Below are positions 24,095 to 35,009 of a stretch of DNA of 64,000 nt, piece after piece. Position 1 is the first letter of the stretch. Each line of letters opens with the position of its first letter. The notes under the pieces were generated by a model. That model made no database searches and was not told where the DNA came from. It worked only from the letters and a program-made list of their open reading frames with translations. The stretch is taken from the NCBI GenBank assembly GCA_028751875.1, contig CM054157.1, positions 50,400,523 through 50,464,522 of the forward strand, given 5' to 3'. The stretch comes from Rapana venosa. Its lineage: Eukaryota; Mollusca; Gastropoda; Neogastropoda; Muricidae. The translations under genes were made by a program, and so were the position numbers.

Positions 24095-24960
24095 TATGTG
24101 TGTGTGTGGTGGGGGGGGGGGGGGGGGGGGGGGGGGATTGAGAGGTTGTGGTTTTTGTTTGTCTTCAATTTAAGCCTGTTCACTCTCATAAATAGATGGG
24201 GATGTGGAAAAGTTGTGGAATTTTAAAAAGGTAGGGGGAAAGGGGTGGAAAAAAGAATGATAAGGTAACGGGGTTTGTTTTTTCGTTTGTGTGTGTGGTG
24301 GTTTGTGGGGGGTGGTTTTGGTGTGTGTGTTGTGGTGGGGTGAGGGGTTGTGTGTGTTGTGGGGGTGGTTGGTTTGGGGTGTGTGGTGTGTGTGGGTGGT
24401 GTGTGTGTTTTGGGTGGTGTGGTGGTGTGTGTGGTGGTGTGTGGTGTGTGGGGTGTGGTTTTTTGGGGTGTGTTTTTGTGGGGTGGGTGTGTGTGGTGTG
24501 TTTGGGGTGGTGTGTGTGTGTGGGGTTTGTTTGGGGGTGGTGTGGGGATTTTGTGTGGGGGTTTGTGTGGGGTGTGTTTGGTGTGTGGGTGTGGGGTGTG
24601 TGTGGGTGGTGGTGTTTTTGTGTTGGGTGGTTTTGGTGTTGTGGTGTGTGGTGGGTGTTTGGTGGGGGGGTTTTGGGTGTGTGGTTTTGTGGGGGTGTGT
24701 TTGTGGGTTTTGTGTGTGGTGTTTTGTGTGTGTGTGTGTGTTTGTGTGTTTTGGTAGTTTCATTTTTTTTTTTTTTAAATGGGTTAAATTTTTTTTTTTT
24801 TTTGTTGAAATTTGGGGGTGGGGGGGGGGGTTGGGGGGGGGAGGGGGGGGGGTGGGGGGGGGGGGAGGGGGGGGAGGGGGGGGGGGGGGTGGGGGGTTTT
24901 TTTTTGTTTTTTGGTTTTTTGTTTTTTTTTTTGTTTGTTTTTTGGGTTGTGGGTGGTTGA
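24095..24960. repeat. G/T-rich low-complexity tract with long G runs
   Basis: About 0.67 kb of GTGTGG-type sequence, then 24815-24893, which is almost pure G. It is open in several frames only because of composition. It occupies the position expected for the TG/GA microsatellites at 40850-41200 in block B and is likely inflated by basecalling. Confidence 0.8.
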
Positions 24961-26200
24961 GGGTTAAGGGGATTATTTCTGTCATTGAAGGGAAATGTTT
25001 TTGTTAAAAATTTTTTTGGGTGTTTTTGGGGGTTGGTTTTTTTGAAAAAACAGAAAATTTTTTTTGGGATAAACTTTTAGTCTTCTAAAAAATTCCAAAA
25101 CCAAACGCGAGGTTTCCCCCCCCCCCAAAAAAAAAAAAAAGAAAATTAAAAAAAGAAAAGAAAAAGAGAAAGGAGGGGAAAAAAAGGGTGGAGAAAAACA
25201 CCCCTTGTTTCTTGTCCTTCCCTGCCTCTTTTTTTTAGCTTTTTAAGGGGGCAATCTCTGTAGCACCCCAAAACCCACCCACCAAAACCACACCAAAACC
25301 CCCAACAACACAAACAACAAAACACCAACACCAAAAACAAACACCCCAACAGGCATTTGTGAAGAGCTCTTAAAATTTGGGATTTACATTCGTAATTCTG
25401 TACACAAACCACAAACCAACCCCCCCCCCCCCCCCCCCCCCCCCCCACACCACCAAACAACCACAAACAAACCCAGAAAACAAATGGAAATCAATTTTAA
25501 TCAGCCAAAAAAAACACCAACCACAAAACCCTCCACACACCACCACCACACCCCCCAACCAAAAACCCCACTTTGAAAAATTTCTGGAAGCGTGGTCATA
25601 TTGGTTTAATGGGGGTAATCTCTGTACACACACACACACCACAAACACCACACACACAAACACACCCACACCACACACAACACACACAACACCACACACC
25701 ACAAAAACAAAAAACTACACAAACACAAAAAGGGGCCACACCACACACACAACAAAGAGCTTGGTTTTAATGATAAAAAAATTTAAAATTGTAAATTTAA
25801 AAAAAAAAAACAAAAAAAAAAAAAACCCCAAAACCAAAAATTTTTTTTTTCAAAAGGAAATTTTGTGGGCCACAAGAATGATTAAGAAAAAAGGGTAGTG
25901 TACACAAAACACACACACAAAACAACCCCACAAAAAAAAAAACACACAAACATCAACAAAACAATCCAGATTTAAAAATCCCTGGGCGTGGTCTTTTTTT
26001 GTCCCTGTCTGGAATGACCCCCCCCCTCTTCCCAAACCCACCCACAACCCCAAAAACAAACCCAACCCCCCCATTAAGCTTTTTGTTAAGGGGAATTTTC
26101 CCTGGACAGGGGTTATGTTGTCGTTCGTGCCCCCACAACCTTCGGAAACAAATTGTTATGGTTTATGATAAAAAATAATGAAATTTTTTTGCTTGAAGTT
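24961..26200. other. A/C-rich low-complexity stretch without a gene
   Basis: Homopolymer-rich AAAAAC/CCCACAC sequence with no match I can see to block B 41.1-44.2 kb, where GPN1 exon 10 should be. No exon, transposon end or RNA gene is recognisable. Confidence 0.6.
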
Positions 26201-26394
26201 AGGTAATAATTCCATTTTTTTTATTTTATTTTATTATTTTTACACGCAAAAAGAAAAGAAAAAAGTTAGGAAAGACACCAACACACAAAACAAAACACAC
26301 ACACACAAAAACACACAACACACACAAATGGGGTACCTAGTTTTAAACACTGCACTCCAATTGGCCCCACCGGGGTGATTCCCCAAATTTTTCC

Positions 26395-26640
26395 CCAGTT
26401 AACATATCAGCCCCCATTTTCCCAAAAGTCCTTCGGATGAGACTATAAACCGAGGCCCCGTGTGCGAACGCACGCAGAACATCTTGCGCACAGGTTAAAG
26501 CCTGTTCCGCTTTTCGGAAGAGTAGGCCATTGTGTGCCGGTGGGAACAGATGGCAGAATTTTCAAAACCGCACACACACGGGGGCTGGATGTAAAAAAGC
26601 ACATAAGTGCTTATTCCATTATCCTTGATATAAAAGAATT
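26395..26640 (+). repeat. SINE-B in block A, well preserved
   Basis: AGTCCTTCGGATGAGACTAT, then CGCAGAACATCTTGCGCACA, TTGTGTGCCGGTGGGAACAG and the tail TTCCATTATCCTTGATATAA. It is the counterpart of 44300-44535 and is nearly free of indels, unlike the sequence to its left. Confidence 0.85.
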
Positions 26641-26706
26641 ACAAAAATCAAACAAACAAAAAAAACCAACCCCCCCCCCAAACCCCCCCCCCCCCCAAAA
26701 ACCTAA

Positions 26707-26750
<44 letters not shown>

Positions 26751-26776
26751 GACGCACACACAAAACCAAGGCTTAC

Positions 26777-26859
26777 TGTTCATATTCCTCCGCCGCTTCG
26801 TCCACTTTTTGGAATAGTTCATCCAGACCCTCCCCTGTCATCGCCGACACACCCACACA
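26777..26859 (-). pseudogene. GPN1: GPN1 exon 9 copy, intact but orphaned
   Basis: 83 bp, the same length and phase as exon 9 at 44808-44890, encoding CVGVSAMTGEGLDELF and on to EEYE, with one visible silent difference (GCG for GCA in an alanine codon). Donor and acceptor are kept. The exons that should precede it are absent, since the sequence runs into the coiled-coil gene. In block A only about 4 acceptor repeats lie upstream, against about 33 in block B. Confidence 0.9.
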
Positions 26860-26950
26860 CTGCAAAAATACACACCCACACACTGCAAAAATACACCCAC
26901 ACACACTGCAAAAATACACACACACACTGCAAAAATACACACACACACTT
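26851..26950 (-). repeat. Acceptor minisatellite, short allele
   Basis: About 4 copies of CTGCAAAAATACACMCACAC, the same unit as 44884-45590. The block A/B similarity ends inside this array, so the duplication or haplotype breakpoint lies here. Confidence 0.9.
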
Positions 26951-27068
26951 TAGTCTCATCCAAAGGACATTCGGGGGAAAGTGGAGTGAAAAATCCTCTT
27001 GAACGAGATTCGAACCTGGGTCAGCAGATCACGAATGCATCACTCTAACCACCAGGCTATCCCGTCCC
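26951..27068 (-). repeat. SINE-B head fragment at the block A breakpoint
   Basis: A reversed SINE-B piece: TAGTCTCATCCAAAGGAC, then GAACGAGATTCGAACCTGGG and ACCACCAGGCTATCCCGTCC. It begins directly at the CA end of the short acceptor array. Confidence 0.8.
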
Positions 27069-27912
27069 TCCTATGAAAAAGTTATTTTAAAGAGTCTTAC
27101 GAAGAAGGGTGTAGAAAATGTTAGTCTTAAGAAACTTAAAAACTAAGAAATAGGTGTTGGTCTAAGAATCTTTTGAATAACACTACCCCCCAAAATCTGT
27201 CAGTGATAAGAATCTTACGGGTAAGACTAAAAAAGATCTGTTAATTCTAAGACTATAAATCTTACAGCAGATGAGTTCAGATATCACTCTCTAGTGTCTA
27301 TTTAAATGTGTTTCGTTTCTTAGCTAGAGCTCCGATGTTCACCAATAGTAAGATTTAGCGTATACAACCATATTCACCCACAGTTAAGGCAGCCGCATCA
27401 CGACTTCATGAATGTAGTATTTGTAAGCCTGATGCTTCGTGTGATGCTGATGTGGAATAATAATAATAAATGGAACTTATATAGCGCTATATCTTGCAAA
27501 GACAAATCAAAGCGCATGCATTCAACCTAATCCTACACAGTCATACAACCAATAACAAATAATCAATAGTTTAAACAAACAGATATTACAAAACATGGTA
27601 TGCTGCAGACCAAATCTATGAAATAAAATTGCATAGTCAAATGTTTTTCAAAAGCACACACACACACACACACTCACACAGGTCGTATACTTTAGCAGGG
27701 TGATAGGACATGGGTTAGTGAAGGTGGGATAGTTCTGATATGAAACAGGGGGGGGGGGGGGGATCTTAGGTTTGAAATAAATATGTCTTGAGGCTGGATT
27801 TAAGTGTCATAGCTAGGCTTCTGGCGAAGAGAGAGAGAGTGGGAGCTCATTCCAGGTCGATGGACCCGAAATAGAGAAACAGCGGGGGAATCCTATAATC
27901 TCTTAACCCCAG
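27069..27912. other. Intron-like sequence upstream of the coiled-coil exon
   Basis: Unique AT-rich DNA with AGTCTTAAGAA-type short repeats (27090-27280), a 3' motif TATAGCGCTATATCTTGCAA at about 27480, and small CA and G runs. It is presumably intron of the coiled-coil gene. No exon is recognised. Confidence 0.5.
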
Positions 27913-28190
27913 AGCAGGCTCGGAGGAGTCGGAGTCACAGGAGGAGGTCTGAAGATGCTGAACAAGGCGCAGTCCAAAGAGTCCCTGGGGCGGCGTGGAA
28001 GAGGTGCTGAGGCACGACAAAGCACAGAGCCCTCGTCATGAGGGACATCCAGCGCCTCAGCCACGCCTTCAGGCAGGTTGTGCCCTCCTCCACGCTCGCC
28101 CCGCCCACGCCCCTAGGAGTCACCCCGACAGAGTTGTCCCTGCACGCGCCGCCTCTAGACCCCGCTACGTTGGATACCAAGCATTTTAAG
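27913..28190 (+). CDS. Coiled-coil protein gene, penultimate coding exon (partial gene, two apparent frameshifts)
   Basis: The product is not recognised. The exon ends with a clear donor, CATTTTAAG|GTGGGT, in phase 0. The last part reads MRDIQRLSHAFRQVVPSST then LDTKHFK. Upstream, two other frames carry coherent pieces, LKMLNKAQSKESLG and GVEEVLRHDKAQ, which can be connected only if there is one extra G in GGGG near 27988 and one missing base near 28030. I read these as assembly errors, not a dead gene, because the downstream exon is open. The start is tentative (acceptor CCCCAG at about 27912). Earlier exons lie in unrecognised sequence or beyond. Confidence 0.6.
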
Positions 28191-28450
28191 GTGGGTGGGG
28201 TGGGGTTGGTTGTTTGAAGTTTTGTTGGTTATGTTTGTTTGTCTGTCTCTGTGTTCTACCTTTCTGTTAGGTGTCTCTCTGTATGTCTGTGTGTGTATTT
28301 CGCTGTCTCTGTGTGATTCTGTTTCTTTACGAGTGTGTGTGTGTGTGTGTATGTGTTTGTGTGTATGCGCGCGTGTGAATATGCGCGTACGTGCATGTGC
28401 ATACATGTGTGCATTTTAAGGAGAGAGAGAGGGGGGGGGAGAGGGAGGGG

Positions 28451-28486
<36 letters not shown>

Positions 28487-28662
28487 GGGGAGGGGAGAGA
28501 GAGAGAGAGAGAGGGAGAGAGAGAGGGAGAGAGAGAGTGCGTGTGTGCGTGTGAGTGTCCTCCTACTGCTGCTTCTGCTATTATCATCATTACTACTACC
28601 ATCATTATCATTATTATAATTATAATTAACACTCTTCGCACTCACTCTATCTATGTTTTCAG
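28191..28662 (+). other. Phase-0 intron with TG and GA microsatellites
   Basis: It has GT at 28191 and TTTTCAG at 28656-28662. It contains TG (28335-28400), GA with G runs (28420-28540) and ATT/CAT repeats (28570-28625). Confidence 0.75.
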
Positions 28663-29397
28663 AGCCAGCTAGCCATGCTGAAAGCAGAGGCAGAACACAT
28701 CCAGAAACGCTTCCAGTGGAAAGACTCGGAAACTGCCAACCTTCGCCAGGAGCTCTTCGCCGTCAAGCAACGCTTCCACGACTACAAGATCATCGCCTCA
28801 GGCCATAGACCCCCTCCCCACCCCACCACCACCACCCCCACCACCCCCACCACCACCCCAGCATCCCTATCCACCCACCTCGTCTGTGCTTCGTGCGGCC
28901 ATACCGCGATTCTGCAAAACGGGAGCTCGCATCCCAATCTGCCGAACAGCTCAGCACACCCTGTGCATTCCTCCACGGCTTCCAAGCGACTTTTCCAGGA
29001 CGAGGAGGAGCAGGAGGAGGAGGAGGAGGAGGAGCATCTTCAAGCTGAGGACTTGCTTCCAGAAGGGTGGGTCGATCGCCGAGGTAGCATGGGTAGGTCC
29101 GATTTGGACAAAACTGTGGTGGACGTGGAAGAATACTTACTGGATGAAGACGGGCGGGATTGTGTAGGGGAGGCTGTCACGTTTGACGATGCTCTGATTC
29201 GAGAGGCGTGTCGTCGTCTGCCCAAAGGGAGTAGCTCCGTGGCTCATGGCGGCGGTGCTGCCTCAACCAAGAGCCCCCCTGTGAAAGGGACAGGGGAGGC
29301 AAAAAGTGGGGGAGGGGAGAGCAAGCCCAAGAGAGATGCCAAAACCGGTGGTGCCTGGAACAAGGCTCGGGTTAAGAGAAAATTGATGTCCAAATAG
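28663..29397 (+). CDS. Coiled-coil protein gene, terminal coding exon
   Basis: Open for 244 codons from the acceptor TTTTCAG to a TAG stop. In order: an amphipathic helix likely to form a coiled coil (SQLAMLKAEAEHIQKRF to LRQELFAVKQRF, residues 1-42 of the exon), a Pro/Thr-rich linker, a single CASC cysteine pair, an acidic run of Glu (about residue 118), a conserved-looking block LDKTVVDVEEYLLDEDGRD, and a basic C-terminus ending KARVKRKLMSK. One CxxC pair is not enough to claim a zinc finger. I could not name the family. It converges with GPN1, whose stop lies 10.3 kb downstream on the other strand. Confidence 0.82.
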   Translation, partial: SQLAMLKAEAEHIQKRFQWKDSETANLRQELFAVKQRFHDYKIIASGHRPPPHPTTTTPTTPTTTPASLSTHLVCASCGHTAILQNGSSHPNLPNSSAHPVHSSTASKRLFQDEEEQEEEEEEEHLQAEDLLPEGWVDRRGSMGRSDLDKTVVDVEEYLLDEDGRDCVGEAVTFDDALIREACRRLPKGSSSVAHGGGAASTKSPPVKGTGEAKSGGGESKPKRDAKTGGAWNKARVKRKLMSK

Positions 29398-29733
29398 AAG
29401 TTGTTGTTGTTGTTGCTGTTGTTGTTGTTGGTGGTGGTGTTGTTGTTGCTGCTGCTGTTGTTGTTGTTGTGTTGCTGTTGTTGTTGCTGCTATTGTTGTT
29501 GTTGTTGTTGTTGATGATGTTGCTGTTGTTGTTGTTGATGATGTTGTTGTTGATGTTGTTGTTTTTGCTGTTGTTGTTGTTGTTGTTCTTCTTCTTCTTC
29601 TTCTTCTTCTTCTTCTTCTTCTTCTTCTTCTTCTTCTTCTTCTCTCTCTCCCTTTCTGTCTCTGTCTGTCTCCCCCCTCTCTCTCTTTCTCTTTCTCTTC
29701 TCCACTGTGTGTGTTAGTGCGTGCATGCGTGCG

Positions 29734-29798
<65 letters not shown>

Positions 29799-29860
29799 CC
29801 TCTCTCTCTCCCCCCTCTCTCTCCCTCTCCCTCGTCTCTTTCTCTCTCATCCTTGTAAAA
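29398..29860 (+). repeat. TTG, CTT and CT repeats in the 3' UTR of the coiled-coil gene
   Basis: TTG/TGC trinucleotides (29398-29590), CTT (29585-29640), then CT dinucleotides to about 29850. The array begins directly after the stop codon and ends before the poly(A) signal, so it is probably transcribed. Confidence 0.85.
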
Positions 29861-29907
29861 CGCAAAACAGTTCAGTTTGTACAGTTCAGTTTGGTCCCTT
29901 CCATCCA

Positions 29908-29913
29908 AATAAA
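29908..29913 (+). terminator. Poly(A) signal AATAAA of the coiled-coil gene
   Basis: AATAAA about 510 bp after the stop, followed by an A-rich stretch at 29920-29930. It is the first canonical signal downstream on this strand. Confidence 0.55.
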
Positions 29914-30129
29914 GCAAGAGAAAAAAAAGGAAAGCCGAGAAGCTGTCTAATACATATCATCAGCCCAGTGACTGTATGTACTGTGTTAGCGCTAGTGGTG
30001 TGTCTGGCTTTGGCCAAATGTAATTCTTCGTTAGTGACTGATCCAAGTGCCAAGACTGACCTAGAATTAGTATCAAAATGTTATTTGTTGAAAATGTTAA
30101 TATGTGGCAGTTGTGTTCATCTATATCGA

Positions 30130-30243
30130 GTTACTTGTGTAAGTGTGTGTGTGAAGGGTGGGGTGGGGTGGGGGGCGTGGGGGGGAGGGGGGGCGGGGGG
30201 GCGGGGATGTTGTGTGTGTGTGTGTGTTGTGTGTGTGTTGTAT

Positions 30244-30330
<87 letters not shown>

Positions 30331-30445
30331 GGGTGTGGTGGGGGTGTTGTGCTTTGATGTGTGTTGTGTGTGTGTGTTGTGTGTGTGTGTGTGTGTGTAG
30401 TGTGTGTAGTGTGCGTGTGCATGCGCGCGCACACGTGCGTGCGTG
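30130..30445. repeat. TG microsatellite with G-rich start
   Basis: A G-rich run at 30160-30206, then about 90 bp of pure TG (30245-30328) and imperfect TG to 30445. Confidence 0.95.
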
Positions 30446-30869
30446 CGTGCGGTGTGTGCTTGTTGAGCAAATTATAATCAATGAAATTGTATAATGCTGA
30501 AATAATTTCTAAACACATTCAGCGCTGCAAATACTTGTGCTTTCAAATTAAAAAAAAATGAAATGTCATATTACGAATAGTCAATATTTGATATTGTTCC
30601 ATGAAGCCATCTATGCCAATAAAGACTACAGAGAAATCCAAGCTTCAATCTCATGTAATCCTAGCTAATGTTTTGTGGCATCGTTTTATTCCCGTGTCTC
30701 GGCTAGAGCTCCGAGATTCACCAATCAAGAGATTTTTGTGTATGCGACCGTTCAACCCCCACTCTACCCCCCCCCCCCCCCCCCCCCCCTTCCACCATTC
30801 AAGGTATCCGCATTCCGACTTCTGGGATGCAGCTTCACTTAAATGCTGGGGGACAGGATCGAAAATTGG

Positions 30870-31320
30870 TAGCCTTGAGGTTAGAGCCTTGTGTTTGAGC
30901 GTTGCACTCGTGATCTGACGGCCCGGGTTTGAGCCACCACAGCAGCGCCCGTTTAAATGGATTTTCCTCCCTGGAGTTAACATCAGTACTGACTCCAATC
31001 CCCTAAAAGTCCTTCAGAAGAGACTATAAACCGAGACCCTGTGTGTGAACGCAGGCAGAACATCTTGCGCACACGTTAAAAACCCGTTCTGCTTTGAGTT
31101 GAGTAGAGTAGGCTATGTCATGCCGGTAGGAATGGATGACAATTTGTTTTTTAAACACAAGCATACTGGTGCTATGTTTAGACACCTTTCCCCAAAGTCG
31201 GAATGTGGCTACCTTCATGGTGGGTCAAAACGGTCGCATACGCAGAATCTCGCCATTGGCGAACTTCGGAGCTCTAGCCGAGGAACGAAAAAAAAAAGTC
31301 ACTGAGCCAGACGTGAGTTC
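30870..31320 (+). repeat. SINE-B copy with repeated 3' module
   Basis: It has the head GATCTGACGGCCCGGGTTTGAG, body GAACATCTTGCGCACACGTT, and an end module GAATGTGGCTACCTTCATGG present a second time from 31327 as GAATACGGCTACCTTAATGG. The counterpart of 1240-1570 has the module once. Confidence 0.75.
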
Positions 31321-32239
31321 CTGAAGTCGGAATACGGCTACCTTAATGGTGGGCAAAAACGGTCGCAGAACCTACCACCTACCTTAGGTGTGGCATGCAA
31401 CGCAACATTCTTTGCATGACCTTTGCCCGTCAACCTCTAACCTCAAAGGTTTGACAGTAACTTATCACAGGCCCTGACGCAAAGGGGAAACTTGAAAAGG
31501 AGGTCACCATGAGACCAGAGGAACAGGGGTCACTGAATCAGAGACTGCTTTCTTGTCTTGCATGATGATCAATGGTGATGAGGATGATGTACTGATGCTG
31601 CTGTGGAAGTGTACCAACTTTGAGACTGACTACTTGTCAGGGTTGTAGGTTTTCACTTGCTACCATGATAATATTATATTCCAACATCAACCAGGCCCAA
31701 GAAATACAGACACCTGCAGTGTGTGTGTCAGGTGATTTGAACACTCTCAAAATCGCATTCATAAAGTGGATGAAAAAACTTGACTGTGTAGTTTCAGTCT
31801 TCCCAAAGAGCAAATAGCAAACTCACTCTAGACAGGACCAAGCCGGAGTAAAATCGAACAAACAACAACAAAAAACCCTTCTATGATTCTTACAGGGTTC
31901 GAACCCTAAACCTTTCAGCCAGAAATCAAATGTGCTAACCACCCATCCACGATGGGTCGAAGTTTTACCAACAGCAACACAACAGAGGAAATACAACAGC
32001 AGTTAACCCATAAATGATATTTAGTGTTCTGCTTTTCGAAAGAGTAGGCCATTGTGTGCCGGTGGGAACAGATGACAGAATTGACAAAACCGCATACACA
32101 CGAGGACTGGATGTAAAAAAGCACATTATCCTCGATATAAAAGAGTAAAATAAATAAAATAAAATAAATAAAAATGAATAGTGCTACAACACAGGTAATA
32201 AAAACTGGCCAATAGATTGGATTCAGTATACCACTTAAA

Positions 32240-32900
32240 GTCACGGCAGATTTATCTGCGTGACATTTGGGTTGCTCTCCCCAGGGAGAACGCCTCGCCA
32301 CAAGAGCAGCGCCGCCCATTATTTAAATTTTGTTTCCTGTCTACATCTGTATTTAGTTTCCTATCAGAGTGACTTTTCTTCCTACATATTTTTGCCAGTG
32401 ACAACTCTTTTGTTGCCATAGGTCCTTTTACGTGCACTAAATGCGTTTTGCACACGGGACTTTCGTTTATTGTCTCATCCGAAAGACTAGCACCCAGACC
32501 ACCACTCACAGTCTAATGGATGGGGGAAAAGTTTCGGGCACAAAAAGGGATTGAGCCATCACACAAGTACTTGAAACCTGAGTCAGTGCTGACTCCACTC
32601 CCCCCCAAAAGTCCTTTGGATGAGATTATAAACCAAGGTTTGTGTGCGAACGCACGCAGAATATCTTATGCACACTTTAAAACCCGTTCCGCTTTTCGGA
32701 AGAGTAGGCCATTGTGTGCCGGTGGGAACGGATGACAACATTTACAAAACTGCATACACACGGGAACTGGATGTAAAAAAAGCACACGAGTGCTTATTCC
32801 ATTATCCTCGAAATAGATAAATAAATAAACAAACCTGGACTTTTCGCTTTCTAGGCAGGTACATTACCTCTAGACCACCAATCCATCAAAGTAGCATGGC
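32240..32900 (-). repeat. SINE-F interrupted by SINE-B, block B copy
   Basis: Same nested structure as 2300-2965, with SINE-B at about 32540-32830 (CGTTCCGCTTTTCGGAAGAG, TTCCATTATCCTCGAAATAG). It is cleaner than the A copy. Confidence 0.8.
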
Positions 32901-32997
32901 TTAAAGCCACCCAACCCAGTGGGACTGTTAGGCTGAAATTCAAAATATGTAGGTATCTGAAAGACAACACTAGTTGTCTGAGCGTTTCACTTCAAAG

Positions 32998-33032
<35 letters not shown>

Positions 33033-33131
33033 CAGTGAGTACAACTCATTACTGAACTTCTGTCTTCTTAGCTTTTTGTTTGTTTACCTCCCCAAAAGTA
33101 AGATATATATTTTAAATTTTGGGTCAGCATA

Positions 33132-33367
33132 TAGACGGGGGCGATAGCCTAATGGATAAGGCGATGTCTTCTGATCCTGACAGTCCTGAAGACGTGGGTT
33201 CGAATCTGGAATGCGCCTGTCACATTGCTAATGGTTGTTTGTGAATTTCATGATCTGGCCTGGCCACAGTGTGTGTGTGTGTAGATGTGTCTGGTTACTA
33301 CTGCCATTCCTGAATACATGAAATCATGCACTTTCTTTAAAAAAAAAGAAAAAAAAAGAAAAAGAAA

Positions 33368-33370
<3 letters not shown>
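33132..33370 (+). repeat. tRNA-headed SINE (head E), block B copy
   Basis: Head GCGATAGCCTAATGGATAAG and B box GTGGGTTCGAATCTGG; body as at 3313. Confidence 0.78.
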
Positions 33371-33384
<14 letters not shown>

Positions 33385-33401
<17 letters not shown>

Positions 33402-34300
33402 TAGCAGAGGGAGACCATGGGGAGACTATGAGTAGCACAGAGGGAGACTATGAGTAGAGTAGAGGGAGACCATGGGGAGACTATGAGTAGAGCAGAGGGA
33501 GACCATGTGGAGAGTAGAGGGAGACTATGGGGAGAGTACGGGGAAAGGAGAGTAGGGAGAGGAGAGAATGGGGAGAGTATGGGGAGAGGAGAGTATGGGG
33601 AGAGGAGAGTATGGGATGAGTAGAGCAGAGGGTAGTGAGAGGGGGAGAGGAGAGAATGGGGAGAGTAGAGCAGAGGAAGAGTATGGGGAGAGGAGAGTAT
33701 GGGAGAGTACAGCAGAGGGAGACTATGGGGAGAGGAGAGTAATGGGTGAGTAGAGCAGAGGGAGACCATGTGGAGAGTAGAGGATATTACTGGGAGAGTA
33801 GTAGAGCAGAGGGAGACTATGGGAGAGTAGAGCAGAGGGAGATTATGGGAGAGGAGGGTACGGGATGAGTAGAGCAGAGGGAGAGTATGGGGAGAGGAGA
33901 GTATGGGGAGAGGAGAGCAGAGGAGACTATGTGGAGAGTAGAGCAGAGGGAGAGTATGGGGAGAGGAGACTATGGGGAGAGTAGAGCAGAGGGAGACTAT
34001 GGGGAGAGTAGAGCAGAGGGAGAGTATGGGGAGAGGAGACTATGGGGAGAGTAGAGCAGAGGGAGAGTATGGGGAGAGTAGAGCAGAGTATGGGGTGAGT
34101 AGAGCAGAGGGAGAGTATGGGGAGAGTAGAGCAGAGGGAGACTATGGGGAGAGTAGAGCATCTGCAGTCTACAGGGGAGTAGGGCAGAGGGAAACTATGG
34201 GGAGAGTAAAGGGAGTAGAGGAAAAGTAGAAAAACTATGGAGAGAACTTTGAGAGTAGAGGGAGACTATGGGACAATAGTAGAAATAGAGGGAGACCAAG
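33385..34300 (+). repeat. Purine minisatellite, short block B array
   Basis: About 0.9 kb of GGGAGACTATGGGGAGAGTA and GAGCAGAG units in one orientation, against about 12 kb with both orientations in block A. It links the same two unique flanks (head-E SINE on the left, TTTTGATGTGCATTTCTAGG on the right). Confidence 0.95.
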
Positions 34301-35009
34301 GGAGAGTTTTGATGTGCATTTCTAGGGTGTCACTATAAGACTGTTTAAATTTTGCAATGAGTAACTCATGAACATCTCCAGTTTTCAATTGGTGTGTGTT
34401 GTGTGACATTTGGGCATAGCATCCCCAGTAGTGTTATTCTACGTTAGACTGGTAGATTCCCCATGAGGATACCTGCCTGTTAGTTTAAATAGCATCCCTA
34501 CCTTCTGGAAGTTCTGTGCTTGGAATTCCCTCTCTTTGTTTCTGCCTGGCTCCTTTTCTTCCTGTGACCTCTTTCGTTCGTTCTCATGCCTTCTTGTCTG
34601 GAAAGACTTAAAAGATAACAACTCTGTCCCTCACTGAAGTGACATGCACTGGGCTTGACTGTCAGGCGCTTAACGGCAATGCAACGCATTTTTGCTCGTA
34701 TGACAGATAACAATAATTGCTGAGGGTTCGATGAAGAAGACGTTATCTAGATTAGTACAATTGTGACTGGGCATTAGGTTATCTCCCATGTGATCAGAGT
34801 CCTGTCGCAGCATCGTGTTTCTAAATTGGGACACACCTGTGAATTGTGCGACACTGTGTTTCGTTGCGTGGTGGTGATTTAGACCTGTCTGTTGTAATCA
34901 CTGTGCCCATGCGGTAAAATAATAATAATAATAATAAAGTATGGAATTTATATAGTGCTGAATCTTGTAAAGAAACACATCAAAGCGATCAGATGACATT
35001 TTTTTAATG

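Larger units (their letters stand above)
16501..26950. repeat. Duplicated block A, right part (copy of 34210-45000), low sequence quality
   Basis: It follows block B point by point (for example 16670-17085 with 34310-34760, 19700-20800 with 36400-37550, 21600-22900 with 38060-39900, 26400-26860 with 44300-44890). Most of 16.5-26.2 kb carries dense one-base deletions and expanded homopolymers, as in an unpolished long-read contig. 26.4-26.95 kb is clean. The B region with GPN1 exon 10 and the hAT-like element (41.1-44.2 kb) has no counterpart; 24.27-26.2 kb is low-complexity sequence instead. Confidence 0.88.
30070..33390. repeat. Duplicated block B, left part
   Basis: Counterpart of 1-3540. 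It differs by lack of the head-D SINE, by an extra 130-bp copy of the GTGGGCAAAAACGGTCGCA motif region (31190-31320), and by a SINE-B piece at 32025-32150. No gene is seen. Confidence 0.9.

Noticed and set aside
24289..25007. Cys/Val/Gly-rich frames over 220 codons
   Set aside because: G/T low-complexity sequence with inflated homopolymers.
26777..26859. Second functional GPN1 gene in block A
   Set aside because: Exon 9 is intact, but exons 1-8 and 10 are missing and exons 11-12 are broken, so no full product is possible from this assembly.
28332..28640. Arg/Glu-rich frames in the coiled-coil gene intron
   Set aside because: GA and TG microsatellite inside a clear GT-AG intron.
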